From the NCBI GenBank assembly GCA_964590835.1, contig CAZPYD010000017.1, positions 1-17,131 on the forward strand: DNA of 17,131 nucleotides, in the 5' to 3' direction. Made by a program: the position numbers and the translations under genes. The notes beneath the pieces are model-generated. The model saw only the letters and a list, made by a program, of their open reading frames with translations, searched no databases and was not told the origin of the DNA. Source of the stretch: CAZPYD01 sp964590835. GTDB taxonomy: Bacteria; Patescibacteriota; Minisyncoccia; JAHISW01; Tagabacteraceae. Below are positions 6,655-13,968 of the stretch, piece by piece. Each line of letters starts with the position of its first letter. Position 1 is the first letter of the stretch.

Positions 6655-7063
6655 TTTTTTTAATTTCTTTCTTAATATCCAAACTCCAAGCAAGGTCGGT
6701 TAATTTTTCTTTTGTTAAAGCAGGTGTTTTTGCTTGTGTTTTGATTTGGGGTGTTTCTGTTTTTTTCTCTGGGCTTCGTTTTGCTTCTGTTTTTTTCCAA
6801 ATATAGATTTTTGATTTTGTTAAGTAATTAAATCCATTTTCTAATATTTTTATAAAAGGCTTACCGTGCATTTTATAAAAAGCTAATGCCACTGAAAGAG
6901 CAGCTGTGGGAATCGCTAAAATAATAAAAATAAAAAATGGAAATATAACATAAAGTAAGAATACTACAGCACCACCCCCAATAAGATAAAGGAACTGCTT
7001 AAGGGTAAGTGGTCCAAAAATTTTATCCTCTACTTCAATAAATTGTGGTACTTGAAAATGCAT
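6644..7063 (-). CDS. PrgI family inner-membrane protein
   Basis: A 139-residue protein of the PrgI family (VirB3-like role), a small inner-membrane partner of VirB4 in Gram-positive and Patescibacteria type IV systems. It begins MHFQVPQFIEVEDKIFGPLT, which matches the conserved PrgI opening, so the ATG at 7063 was chosen over a GTG at 7099 that would add 12 unrelated residues. Two membrane helices lie at about 24-43 and 44-62. A conserved basic linker, KMHGKPFIKILENGFNYL, follows, then a Lys/Pro/Thr-rich low-complexity stretch and a short helical end, LTDLAWSLDIKKEIKK. The 3' end overlaps the TraC-like gene by 11 nt (ATG...AATAA). No Shine-Dalgarno is evident. Assignment is strong from the N-terminal motif and gene order. 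Confidence 0.88.
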   Translation of the reverse strand: MHFQVPQFIEVEDKIFGPLTLKQFLYLIGGGAVVFLLYVIFPFFIFIILAIPTAALSVALAFYKMHGKPFIKILENGFNYLTKSKIYIWKKTEAKRSPEKKTETPQIKTQAKTPALTKEKLTDLAWSLDIKKEIKKNDE

Positions 7064-7115
7064 GCCAAAAAATAATGAGTGATAACTAAGACTAAGCACT
7101 TTAATCTAATAATAA

Positions 7116-7826
7116 TTAATCTATTGGTTCTCTGTATGGATCAACTCCTTCTGGGTATGTTGGTTTTATCGGAGTTGTTGTTTCTTTTTCTTCTTTCTTG
7201 CCCGCCTGATTGCTTTCGCTTTTGGCGGGTACCACTGTTTCAGTAGGGGAGGATCTAAAAACCTTTTTTCTTTCTTCAAAAATTTTTTTCTTTGTTTCGC
7301 TGTAGTCTTTGGTGGAGGTGGGTTTCTCGGGAGTTTTTGGTTGTTCGGGTTTTTCTTTAACCCCTTCTTCTGCATCCAGAGATGGTTTTTGAGTTTTTTC
7401 TACAAAAGTAGAGTAAGGTTTTATTACTTTTGGTATGGTTCGTGTTTCGATTGGTTCTTTTTTATCTTTGTCTGTTTGATTACGTTCTTCGCTTTCGGTG
7501 GGTTTTCTTTTATGTATTTTTCTTAAAGATTCTCTTATTTTTTTAAATATTTCTTCATTTATTTTGTAGGCAATTTTTTTGGCCAACTCTTTATCTATAT
7601 CCATTCTTTCGGCCAGGTTTGATATAAACTTATTGGGGTGAGTTAGGCCAAGCATAAGTAAACCTGTTTCATCTGCCATTATACCAATTTTTTCGGTAGT
7701 TAACCTATTTTCTTTTCCAATTTTTTGTAAAATCTCTCCTGTTTCCACACCAAAATAAGCCTCTTGCACATCTGGTGGAAGTTTTTGATAACGTTCTCTT
7801 AATTGTTCAGGTGTTAAATTTGGCAT
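7116..7826 (-). CDS. Helical-domain protein with charged disordered tail
   Basis: A 236-residue protein with no function I can assign. Residues 1-105 are mostly helical, for example LRERYQKLPPDVQEAYFGVE (9-28) followed by TEKIGIMADETGLLMLGLTH (44-63). There is no signal peptide, so it is probably cytoplasmic. Residues 106-236 are a Lys/Glu/Pro/Thr-rich disordered tail ending in YPEGVDPYREPID. Residues 200-210 (PAKSESNQAGK) are encoded by a GC-rich CCCGCC/GGCGGG hairpin at 7201-7229, apparently a repeat inserted in the tail. The gene sits between the VirB6-like and PrgI genes, 20 bp after the former. Location inside the operon suggests a cytosolic adaptor or assembly factor of the machine, but this is inference. 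The start ATG follows an AT-rich gap without a Shine-Dalgarno. Confidence 0.78.
   Translation of the reverse strand: MPNLTPEQLRERYQKLPPDVQEAYFGVETGEILQKIGKENRLTTEKIGIMADETGLLMLGLTHPNKFISNLAERMDIDKELAKKIAYKINEEIFKKIRESLRKIHKRKPTESEERNQTDKDKKEPIETRTIPKVIKPYSTFVEKTQKPSLDAEEGVKEKPEQPKTPEKPTSTKDYSETKKKIFEERKKVFRSSPTETVVPAKSESNQAGKKEEKETTTPIKPTYPEGVDPYREPID
7201..7229. repeat. GC-rich palindromic element within a coding tail
   Basis: CCCGCC (7201-7206) pairs with GGCGGG (7224-7229). On the minus strand the interior reads GC-GAAA-GC, a short stem with a GNRA-type loop. Composition and CCCGCC/GGCGGG termini match the element at 415-455. It encodes residues of the disordered tail of the 7116-7826 protein without breaking the frame. 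Confidence 0.6.
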
Positions 7827-7846
7827 ATATTAATTAACTAAATTAT

Positions 7847-9733
7847 TTATACTGGTGTTGCTGCTGGTCCGATTGGTCTTTTTGGTGTTTCATTTTTCTT
7901 TTTTTCTTTCTTTGCAGATTTAATTCCGTAGGTTGATAAGTTTTGAGCAGCAGGGCTATTCATCCATGAAGCAAAAGATTTGTTTCCATATTCTTCAGAT
8001 TGTAATCTTTCTGCAATATCTGATGTTGATTCACCTAAATCAGACAAAGACTCAAAAAAGGTTTCTGCTGCTTTTCCTCCTTGATCGTAAACTGTTTTAA
8101 GTTGCCCACCTTTAAAGTTTCTATGCATTTCTTTAAGCATTTCTTTGGTAAAGTATTTTACATAAGCTCTGTCTTTACCTGTTTTTGGTTCTTTATTATA
8201 AGCTTTAAAAATTGATTCAATAGTGTCTTTAGAGGCTCCCCCAATAGCTTGTTTTCTTTCTTTGTCTGTTTTTGCGTATTGCCACAATAAACCTTTTACA
8301 GGACTGGAATCTATTCCATATCTTTCCATTGTGGTTTTACCAGCATCAATTCTTTCTCTTGTTAAGCCTTTTCCATCAGGTTTAAGATCTTTTAATTCAG
8401 CTAATCTTTGTGTTATGGCAGCTCGGTTGAATCCAACAGTAGTAGTAGCCATCATGTTTTTAAGTTCTGGTGCTGTGTATTTTTCATAACCTTTTTTAAT
8501 TTTACTAATCTTTGCTCTGTTGGCTGCTGTAATATTAGCTGTAGCTTTAGCTGCAAAAGGTATTTTACGTAATTGGGCAGCAACTCGGCCTTCTGGTGGA
8601 ACATATCTTGAAACAACTTCTCCAGCTGCGCGTCTACTAATTCTCCCAGCATAACCTTGAGCCTTTTTTCTTGTCCATGTGGCAAAATTTATACCCATTC
8701 CAGCGCTAACGCCTCCTATTTTTCTAGCAACAGTTAATGTGCCAAGGAGTAGAATAATAAGAGTTATGAATTGAATTATTAGCGCAATATGTGGGCTAGA
8801 ATCAGCGCTTAAAAAGATTCCGGCAAATGTAGACTCTTTTGTGTCGAGTAGATTTTTATAAAAACCATCATTTATAATTTTTGCTGTTAAATAAAACATA
8901 AAAAGAAAAGCTGGCGCTAAAATAGACTGATTTAAAAGGTGTGTCCACCATTCTTTGGCGTATTGATTTGTTTTTGGTAATATCATGGCAATAAAAGCAA
9001 GGGGGGCCAAAACCATAAGTAACTGAAGGGTAATAGATCTGATAACAAAAATAATACCTCCGGCAAAAAGAACAAATGCGGCAATAAGAGTAATAACACA
9101 ACCAAAGACAGATATTATTACTATTTGCCTGGCAGTAGTCTTTCTTTCTCCGCTTTTACCAAATTCTGTTTTTTCTACCGAATAGATGGTTTGAGGTTTT
9201 AATCCTTGAGCAAACACGGCTGAGATACTGTTAACCTTGGTTGTCTTACCTGCGGTTGTTTTTATTGTTGTTGTTTCTGGTGTTTGAATTGCATTATAAA
9301 ACTGGTTCGCTAATAAATCTGTGGCATTTACTATAGTTTGAGCTATTATCAAACTAAAATTAACAAAAATAGCTATTAGGATAAGTTTTACTAAAAGTTC
9401 TTTTGCGCCATAACCGCCAATTCTTAAAATAGTGGCGATACCGATATAAACCAAGATAAAAATAAAAAATATATTTGCCAAATCACGGCTTATTGTCCAT
9501 CCAGTATCAACCAAGCTCCCAGGTGCTGTTAATGCAGAATTGTTTATAGAAATAGCTATTGCATAGTCAAAAACTTTGGCGGCAACAAATAAAACCCAAG
9601 AGCAGACACCCAAAGCCATATTCCCTAAAAAGGCTAAAAGTTCATCAACAGGACTATTCAACCAGCCTGCAAAAACTAGACTTGGAGCTAAAACTGCTAT
9701 TGATATTAAAATGTAAGGTAAATATTTTTTCAT
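7847..9733 (-). CDS. VirB6/TrbL-like polytopic channel protein
   Basis: A 628-residue inner-membrane protein. A signal-like segment (5-22, ending VFAG) is followed by hydrophobic segments at about 33-62, 85-103, 113-135, 203-232, 233-252, 268-286 and 317-336. A periplasmic-type Thr/Lys-rich loop lies at about 150-200. Residues SRDLANIFFIFILVYIGIATILRIGGYGAK and the aromatic pair EWWTHLL (261-267) resemble VirB6/TrbL-type proteins of Patescibacteria type IV systems. Residues 355-628 are a basic, helical, soluble domain, probably cytoplasmic, ending in a Lys/Pro-rich tail. In such systems VirB6 forms the inner-membrane channel next to VirB4. AGGA (plus-strand 9743-9746) overlaps the stop of the upstream gene 9 nt from the ATG, one of few good Shine-Dalgarno sites in the operon. 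Class assignment is good; exact family is less sure. Confidence 0.82.
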   Translation of the reverse strand: MKKYLPYILISIAVLAPSLVFAGWLNSPVDELLAFLGNMALGVCSWVLFVAAKVFDYAIAISINNSALTAPGSLVDTGWTISRDLANIFFIFILVYIGIATILRIGGYGAKELLVKLILIAIFVNFSLIIAQTIVNATDLLANQFYNAIQTPETTTIKTTAGKTTKVNSISAVFAQGLKPQTIYSVEKTEFGKSGERKTTARQIVIISVFGCVITLIAAFVLFAGGIIFVIRSITLQLLMVLAPLAFIAMILPKTNQYAKEWWTHLLNQSILAPAFLFMFYLTAKIINDGFYKNLLDTKESTFAGIFLSADSSPHIALIIQFITLIILLLGTLTVARKIGGVSAGMGINFATWTRKKAQGYAGRISRRAAGEVVSRYVPPEGRVAAQLRKIPFAAKATANITAANRAKISKIKKGYEKYTAPELKNMMATTTVGFNRAAITQRLAELKDLKPDGKGLTRERIDAGKTTMERYGIDSSPVKGLLWQYAKTDKERKQAIGGASKDTIESIFKAYNKEPKTGKDRAYVKYFTKEMLKEMHRNFKGGQLKTVYDQGGKAAETFFESLSDLGESTSDIAERLQSEEYGNKSFASWMNSPAAQNLSTYGIKSAKKEKKKNETPKRPIGPAATPV

Positions 9734-9744
9734 TTTATTAATTC

Positions 9745-11730
9745 CTAGCGAGGACTAAAAGTTGAACCATTTGATTGTGGGGTTTGAACAGATGGGATTA
9801 TTATTTTTTTAGTTACATCAGATAAACCATCATCATCAGTAACCCTTAAGCCTATGATTTTTTGGGTTGAGCTTTGGAAATAAACACTTACTTCCCATGG
9901 TCTGTCTAAAGAAACAAACCCCATACTATGAAAACCATTTCCTATCATAGGAGGTATTTTAAAATTACCGGAACTATCTTTTTCTAGTACACAAACAGCA
10001 GTTGTTGTGTGTGTACATTTGGATTCATCAAAATTACCATCTCTATCCCAATCAGCAGTATACCAATCATAATTACCGTCATTGTCAAAATCCCATTCAT
10101 ACATAGCTATTATAGGGACATTGTCTGGGTCTTTTGATCCTGAAGCGTTTAGTGTAGCACCAGAAAAAGTGAAGTTAGCAATAGGATTTATAAGATTTGT
10201 TATGGTGGTGAAAGGAGGTGCTGTGGTTAATTTTTGAAGACTTTCTGTTTCTCCCGCTAAAACATCTACACTAATCCATTGTAAGAAATCTGATTGTGTT
10301 AGATTTATTTTTTGTATGAATTTAAAAGAAGAAGGGCTCGGGGTTGTACCATCAAGTGTGTAATAGATAATGGCTGGTTTGTTTGCAAACAATGTAACAC
10401 TTCCACTGTCTACAGGTATAGCTACACTTGCAAGAACGCTTTTTTTAAGAAGAGGGGGATTTAAGTTTAGTGTGTGTACTTGCTCTTTGTTTGAATGATA
10501 ATCTACACCAAACCATTTTAAAGTTTTGGGCATATTAATTTCAATAGGGTCGATGTATATGTTTGAATTGATTGTTGGTGTTGTCCCATCAAGTGTGTAA
10601 TAAATAGTGGCTTGCTCATTTGAAGTGATTTCTACATGCCAGGAATCTGTCGCAACAACTTGTGTTGTAGGAGGTGTGGTGTCTACGACACTAGACTGAT
10701 TTATGGCAGGATTATTATTAGAAACAGGGCTGTTGGATGAACCAACATCACTAGATGTTATAGCTGCAACCCCTTCTTTTACAAGTCTATTTATAATGGC
10801 GTCACTAATAGCAATTACATAAGATTCCCATTCTTCATTATTTTGTAGCCATTCTACATCACTAAAAAGTGATTTTGATAAACCATCTGCTATTACTTTG
10901 CCTGGGGTTCGTGTTTCCCACATTTCACACCAGCAATCAGTTCCTATTTGGTTTTCTTCAAAGCTCCCGGTTGATATTGTTTTTTGTCCGCTATGGTCAT
11001 CAACACAAACCTGTTGCTTACAAACTCTATGACTTAAAAGACCATTGCCTGCTGCTGCTCTTAATGCGGATGCTTCTTTTTCAGCATCCTCTCTGGCTAG
11101 TTTTTCGTCTAATGTTGTTAGGTATAAACCATAAGGATTGTTTTGTGTTTCAGTTACTTTTATCCAAGTTTTCCAACTACCATTATGAAAGTCCTCCACG
11201 AAATTTGTAAAGTTGGCTGCTATTTGATCGAGGGTACAAGTGATGTTGTTTCCAAATTTTTGTGGTGCTGATAAGGCAATATTTATTCTTACCCCCCAGT
11301 TGCCATTACAAAGATCTTGCATTTTTGCCTTGCCGATTAATTCTTCAAGAGTCGAGGCTCCGGCGATATTTACCGCATTTTTTAGGAAACCTTCCCAGTC
11401 TGTAACGAATTTAGGATCGCCGCCGCCTTGAATCCAAGTAATGATTTCGTTTACAATCATATCCAAAAGAATTTTTCTAAATTTCGCTATTGCTATTTTA
11501 AGTGCTGTGTTTCTTTGTTCCCATGCCCACTGAGCTGCTTGTATTGCGTAGTCTTTTGCCCATTGCGCAAGGTTGTTAACCCATCCCGCTATGGTTTCCC
11601 TGATTTGTACAGCATCGATTGTAGGTACTGTGGCCTCAGCCTTTTTAGGATAAAAAACAAACCCAAATGTAGAAAAACAAAGGGAAAAAACTATTAATAT
11701 CAATATTGAATTTTTAAAATTATTGAACAC
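9745..11730 (-). CDS. Secreted multidomain protein (VirB5-position; CHB_HEX-like repeats, PKD-like)
   Basis: A 661-residue exported protein. Residues 8-33 form a signal peptide ending KKAEA. Residues 35-325 are helical, Trp- and Cys-containing (WVNNLAQWAKDYAIQAAQWA; C141, C165, C237, C242, C266, C268). Together with its place just before VirB6 this recalls VirB5/TrbJ minor pilins, though this is context-based. After a Ser/Asn linker come two repeats with the core YYTLDGTTP (377-385 and 456-464), typical of the chitobiase/beta-hexosaminidase C-terminal-like fold. Residues 515-646 are PKD-like, with an Asp-rich DFDNDGNYDW and DWDRDGNFDE segment that may bind calcium. The GTG start overlaps the upstream stop by 11 nt. 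It is probably a surface-exposed tip or adhesin component. Confidence 0.78.
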   Translation of the reverse strand: MFNNFKNSILILIVFSLCFSTFGFVFYPKKAEATVPTIDAVQIRETIAGWVNNLAQWAKDYAIQAAQWAWEQRNTALKIAIAKFRKILLDMIVNEIITWIQGGGDPKFVTDWEGFLKNAVNIAGASTLEELIGKAKMQDLCNGNWGVRINIALSAPQKFGNNITCTLDQIAANFTNFVEDFHNGSWKTWIKVTETQNNPYGLYLTTLDEKLAREDAEKEASALRAAAGNGLLSHRVCKQQVCVDDHSGQKTISTGSFEENQIGTDCWCEMWETRTPGKVIADGLSKSLFSDVEWLQNNEEWESYVIAISDAIINRLVKEGVAAITSSDVGSSNSPVSNNNPAINQSSVVDTTPPTTQVVATDSWHVEITSNEQATIYYTLDGTTPTINSNIYIDPIEINMPKTLKWFGVDYHSNKEQVHTLNLNPPLLKKSVLASVAIPVDSGSVTLFANKPAIIYYTLDGTTPSPSSFKFIQKINLTQSDFLQWISVDVLAGETESLQKLTTAPPFTTITNLINPIANFTFSGATLNASGSKDPDNVPIIAMYEWDFDNDGNYDWYTADWDRDGNFDESKCTHTTTAVCVLEKDSSGNFKIPPMIGNGFHSMGFVSLDRPWEVSVYFQSSTQKIIGLRVTDDDGLSDVTKKIIIPSVQTPQSNGSTFSPR

Positions 11731-12664
11731 GATTATCTTTTAGATTTACAAACTCTGTTATTAGTCTACTGGCTTCTTGTCTTATTTTTTCATTTTCTTG
11801 GAGAGCCAAGACTGTTTTTAGTGGATCGCTATTTACTTCTTTAATGCTTTCATAAACTTTTTGAGTTGCCATAAAAAGCTCAATTTCTCTTTTGTGAAAT
11901 TCTGCAAAATCAGAAGGTACGGATATTTTTTTCATGTTATTTATCGCTGTTTCGTAATATTCTATATAATCATCAATTTTTTCAAAATTTTCCGTTGTTA
12001 TAGATTCTGCCAAAAGATCATCTTCGGCTATCTCTTTGTGTGGGTTTTGCGGGATAGCTTTTTCTATGTCGTTGATGTATTTTTGAATAGCTAAAAAAGA
12101 ATTGTCATTAATTGTTTTAATTTCAGAAATTGGTAGTTGAGGATTTAATTTTGATATAAATACTAAAATAGATTGACCAGATGTTTTATCAATCATGCTT
12201 AGTGGATTTGAAAGACTTGCTTGTGTAATTTGAGAAGGGTCTTTTACTTGAGAACCAATGGTTTTTGAAAAAACTTGAGTTAAGTTTGTTTCTTCAGTTG
12301 ATTTATTTTCGTTTAAAATTAAATTTTGATTTTTTGTGCCTGTCTGAGGATTTGATTTGGAATCAGCCGGATCGTAACCAAGTATAGTTTCTTGTTTATC
12401 TAGGTAGCCGTCTTTGTCCGTATCTTGGCTGTTTGGGTCTGTTTTCCAAAGAACTTCCTCCCAGTTTCGAAGACCATCATTGTCATTATCTAAAGTAGCG
12501 TTTTGAGTTATTTTTGAAGATAGTTTTTGGTTACCAACTTTTTCATAAATATTTTTTGGTTCAGGTTTTTTTACAAAGAAAAACCAGCCTATTGCGGTAA
12601 TTAGGATTAGTGCGAGAAGGGTAATAAAAACAATCAAAAATACTCTTTTTTTTCCAGTTTTCAC
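11720..12664 (-). CDS. Membrane-anchored protein with paired EF-hand-like Ca loops
   Basis: A 314-residue protein. Residues 7-31 are an N-terminal membrane anchor, with the rest predicted outside. Two Asp-rich loops, DNDNDGLRNWEE (59-70) and DTDKDGYLDKQE (81-92), lie 22 residues apart. They match the calcium-binding pattern of thrombospondin type 3/dockerin-like repeats (DxDxDG...E). The remaining part (about 120-314) is a polar helical domain I do not recognise. The start is GTG at 12664, 41 bp after the upstream stop, and lies 6 nt from an extended -10 sequence, so a leaderless internal transcript is possible. The 3' end overlaps the next gene by 11 nt. A role as an envelope accessory of the secretion-like machine is inferred from the operon. 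Confidence 0.8.
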   Translation of the reverse strand: MKTGKKRVFLIVFITLLALILITAIGWFFFVKKPEPKNIYEKVGNQKLSSKITQNATLDNDNDGLRNWEEVLWKTDPNSQDTDKDGYLDKQETILGYDPADSKSNPQTGTKNQNLILNENKSTEETNLTQVFSKTIGSQVKDPSQITQASLSNPLSMIDKTSGQSILVFISKLNPQLPISEIKTINDNSFLAIQKYINDIEKAIPQNPHKEIAEDDLLAESITTENFEKIDDYIEYYETAINNMKKISVPSDFAEFHKREIELFMATQKVYESIKEVNSDPLKTVLALQENEKIRQEASRLITEFVNLKDNRVQ

Positions 12665-12670
12665 CTTTTA

Positions 12671-12679
12671 AGTATAGCA
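12671..12679 (-). promoter_or_regulatory. Possible internal extended -10 promoter
   Basis: Read on the minus strand this is TG-C-TATACT, an extended -10 element, with 6 nt between TATACT and the GTG start of the EF-hand-like gene. No convincing -35 is visible. The geometry would give a leaderless mRNA. It would act as a second promoter within the operon. Confidence 0.4.
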
Positions 12680-12705
12680 TTTTTGAGGTTATTTTTTGGG
12701 GGTTT

Positions 12706-13782
12706 TTATCCACAACCACAGATGCCTGTTGTAGGGTCCCAAATAGCTGCTCTACCTGTACAAAAATCAAGACAACCTTGGCCATAATAACATCCCGTGC
12801 AGTAGCAAAAAGTCTTAAAAACATTCATTCCTGCACCAGATGAGCCTCCAGATTGGAAGCATTGGGGAGAATAATAGCAATAACCACATACACCTGCTTC
12901 AGCTTTAGATATAAAGGAGTTTAAAAAATTACTTAATAAACCGGCAAAAAACAGACCTTTTTTTGTATTTTCAACAGAATATTTTGTTTTGTCTAAGAGA
13001 GACATTGGTGCATATTGAAGTTCGATTAGTTGTATTTGGGGAAGTGTAAAACGAATGGTTGTTATGAATACTTCGGCTTCTTCTCTAGTTATCATTCCTG
13101 ATGTAAAAAATGCAGTCACTAAACTTTCTTGAATATAACGAACATGTGCGTCTGTTTCTATTTTTTCAATAGATTTATATGAAGGGTAGAACTGTTTTAA
13201 TATATTCTGTGTCTCCATTAGATTATCAATAAAAACATCCGGGTAAAGATAGTGAAATTCTTCTTCTGTAAAGGAAACATCAATACTTATGGTTGTAGAT
13301 AGCGTGTCTGGAGAGGGTAATGATCCTGAATAAAGATTGTCTGTTATTTCGATCTTTTTTTCTGTGGTTGTTTCCAAAGTTAAGGTTGATTCGCTTAATT
13401 CTTCTAAAAAAGACAAGTCTGGTTTTTGAATAATTTCTGGTGTGGAGGTTGGTTTTATTGGTAGCTCAGGTGGTGTTTGCTCGGCGAATGGAACTTGTGT
13501 TTCTGGTATGGTTAGATGGGTGATTATTGGAGGAATTATTGTTTCTGTAATTTTTTTAAACGGCTCAATTAGACTGATGGGTTCTTGTTCTATGATTGGT
13601 TTTGTAATAACAGAAAAATCTTTATTTGATTGTTTTAGGTTGGGAGTATTTATTTCAAAAGAAGGAGTGGAAAGTACGACTTTTTGTTCTGGTTTTTCAG
13701 GTCTTAAAAAAGCCGTCCATAAAAAGAAAAAACCAAGTATTAGAACCAATAAACTTATCAAAATAATTTTTATTTTATACAT
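12706..13782 (-). CDS. Membrane-anchored protein with C-terminal ten-Cys module
   Basis: The first gene of the minus-strand operon encodes 358 residues of unknown function. Residues 5-26 are a membrane anchor. Residues 28-165 are a Pro/Thr/Glu-rich, probably extended linker. Residues 168-270 look like a helical domain. A hydrophobic segment (276-290) ends KAEAG, and residues 296-358 form a compact Cys-rich tail with C299, C302, C308, C326, C328, C331, C337, C341, C355 and C357. Aromatic pairs and glycines (CYYSPQC, CYCTGCYYGQGC) are notable. The tail could be disulfide-bonded or metal-binding; outside the cell disulfides are more likely. The ATG at 13782 lies 6 nt from a TATAAT box, suggesting leaderless translation. 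It resembles no named secretion subunit I know. Confidence 0.78.
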   Translation of the reverse strand: MYKIKIILISLLVLILGFFFLWTAFLRPEKPEQKVVLSTPSFEINTPNLKQSNKDFSVITKPIIEQEPISLIEPFKKITETIIPPIITHLTIPETQVPFAEQTPPELPIKPTSTPEIIQKPDLSFLEELSESTLTLETTTEKKIEITDNLYSGSLPSPDTLSTTISIDVSFTEEEFHYLYPDVFIDNLMETQNILKQFYPSYKSIEKIETDAHVRYIQESLVTAFFTSGMITREEAEVFITTIRFTLPQIQLIELQYAPMSLLDKTKYSVENTKKGLFFAGLLSNFLNSFISKAEAGVCGYCYYSPQCFQSGGSSGAGMNVFKTFCYCTGCYYGQGCLDFCTGRAAIWDPTTGICGCG

Positions 13783-13788
13783 AAGTTA

Positions 13789-13817
13789 ATTATATCATAA
13801 AGCAAAATGAGTGTTAG
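13789..13817 (-). promoter_or_regulatory. Main promoter of the secretion-like operon
   Basis: On the minus strand CTAACA (13812-13817; 4 of 6 match to TTGACA), a 17-bp spacer and a perfect TATAAT (13789-13794) precede the ATG at 13782 by 6 nt. Transcription starting 6-8 nt after the -10 would begin at the start codon itself, so the mRNA would be leaderless. There is no Shine-Dalgarno. Confidence 0.7.
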
Positions 13818-13846
13818 GTTGCAAACTTTTATTTTTAAATTTGATA

Positions 13847-13864
13847 CCTATAGAATGATATAGG
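13847..13864. promoter_or_regulatory. Small inverted repeat in the divergent intergenic region
   Basis: CCTATA (13847-13852), a 6-bp spacer GAATGA, and TATAGG (13859-13864) form a perfect dyad between the two divergent promoters. The size and position suit a dimeric regulator site, but such a short AT-rich dyad could occur by chance. Confidence 0.3.
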
Positions 13865-13883
13865 AGTGTTGAAACATAAAGGG

Positions 13884-13913
13884 TTGACTTTTTTACAGAA
13901 AAATGTTTTTATA
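13884..13913 (+). promoter_or_regulatory. Candidate promoter of the lipoprotein gene
   Basis: TTGACT (13884-13889) matches 5 of 6 bases of the -35 consensus. The best -10 at acceptable spacing is TTTATA (13908-13913, 18-bp spacer), which is poor; TATATA at 13910 needs a 20-bp spacer. The gene has a strong Shine-Dalgarno, GGAGG at 13957-13961, 7 nt from the ATG, consistent with a conventional leader of about 50 nt. Confidence 0.4.
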
Positions 13914-13968
13914 TATCAAATATCTTTGAAATAAGTTTTAAATTTAATAACAAAATGGAGGTTTTGAG

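Noticed and set aside
4170..6693. Split virB4 caused by a frameshift
   Set aside because: The downstream ORF has its own full VirB4 N-terminal region and both ATPase motifs, and the upstream protein has a natural start and C-terminus, so they are two genes.
6655..6693. Longer TraC-like protein from a TTG at 6693
   Set aside because: The extension lies in prgI, uses a rare start and adds residues without family resemblance.
7064..7099. Longer PrgI from a GTG start at 7099
   Set aside because: The 12 extra residues do not fit the family, whose proteins begin at the MxFQVPQF motif encoded at 7063.
12561..12824. Same-strand 87-residue ORF bridging two operon genes
   Set aside because: It is an out-of-frame shadow of the 3' end of one gene and the 5' end of the next, with unnatural composition.
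1089..13782. Integrative conjugative element
   Set aside because: No integrase, relaxase, coupling protein, tRNA or flanking direct repeat is visible in the window.
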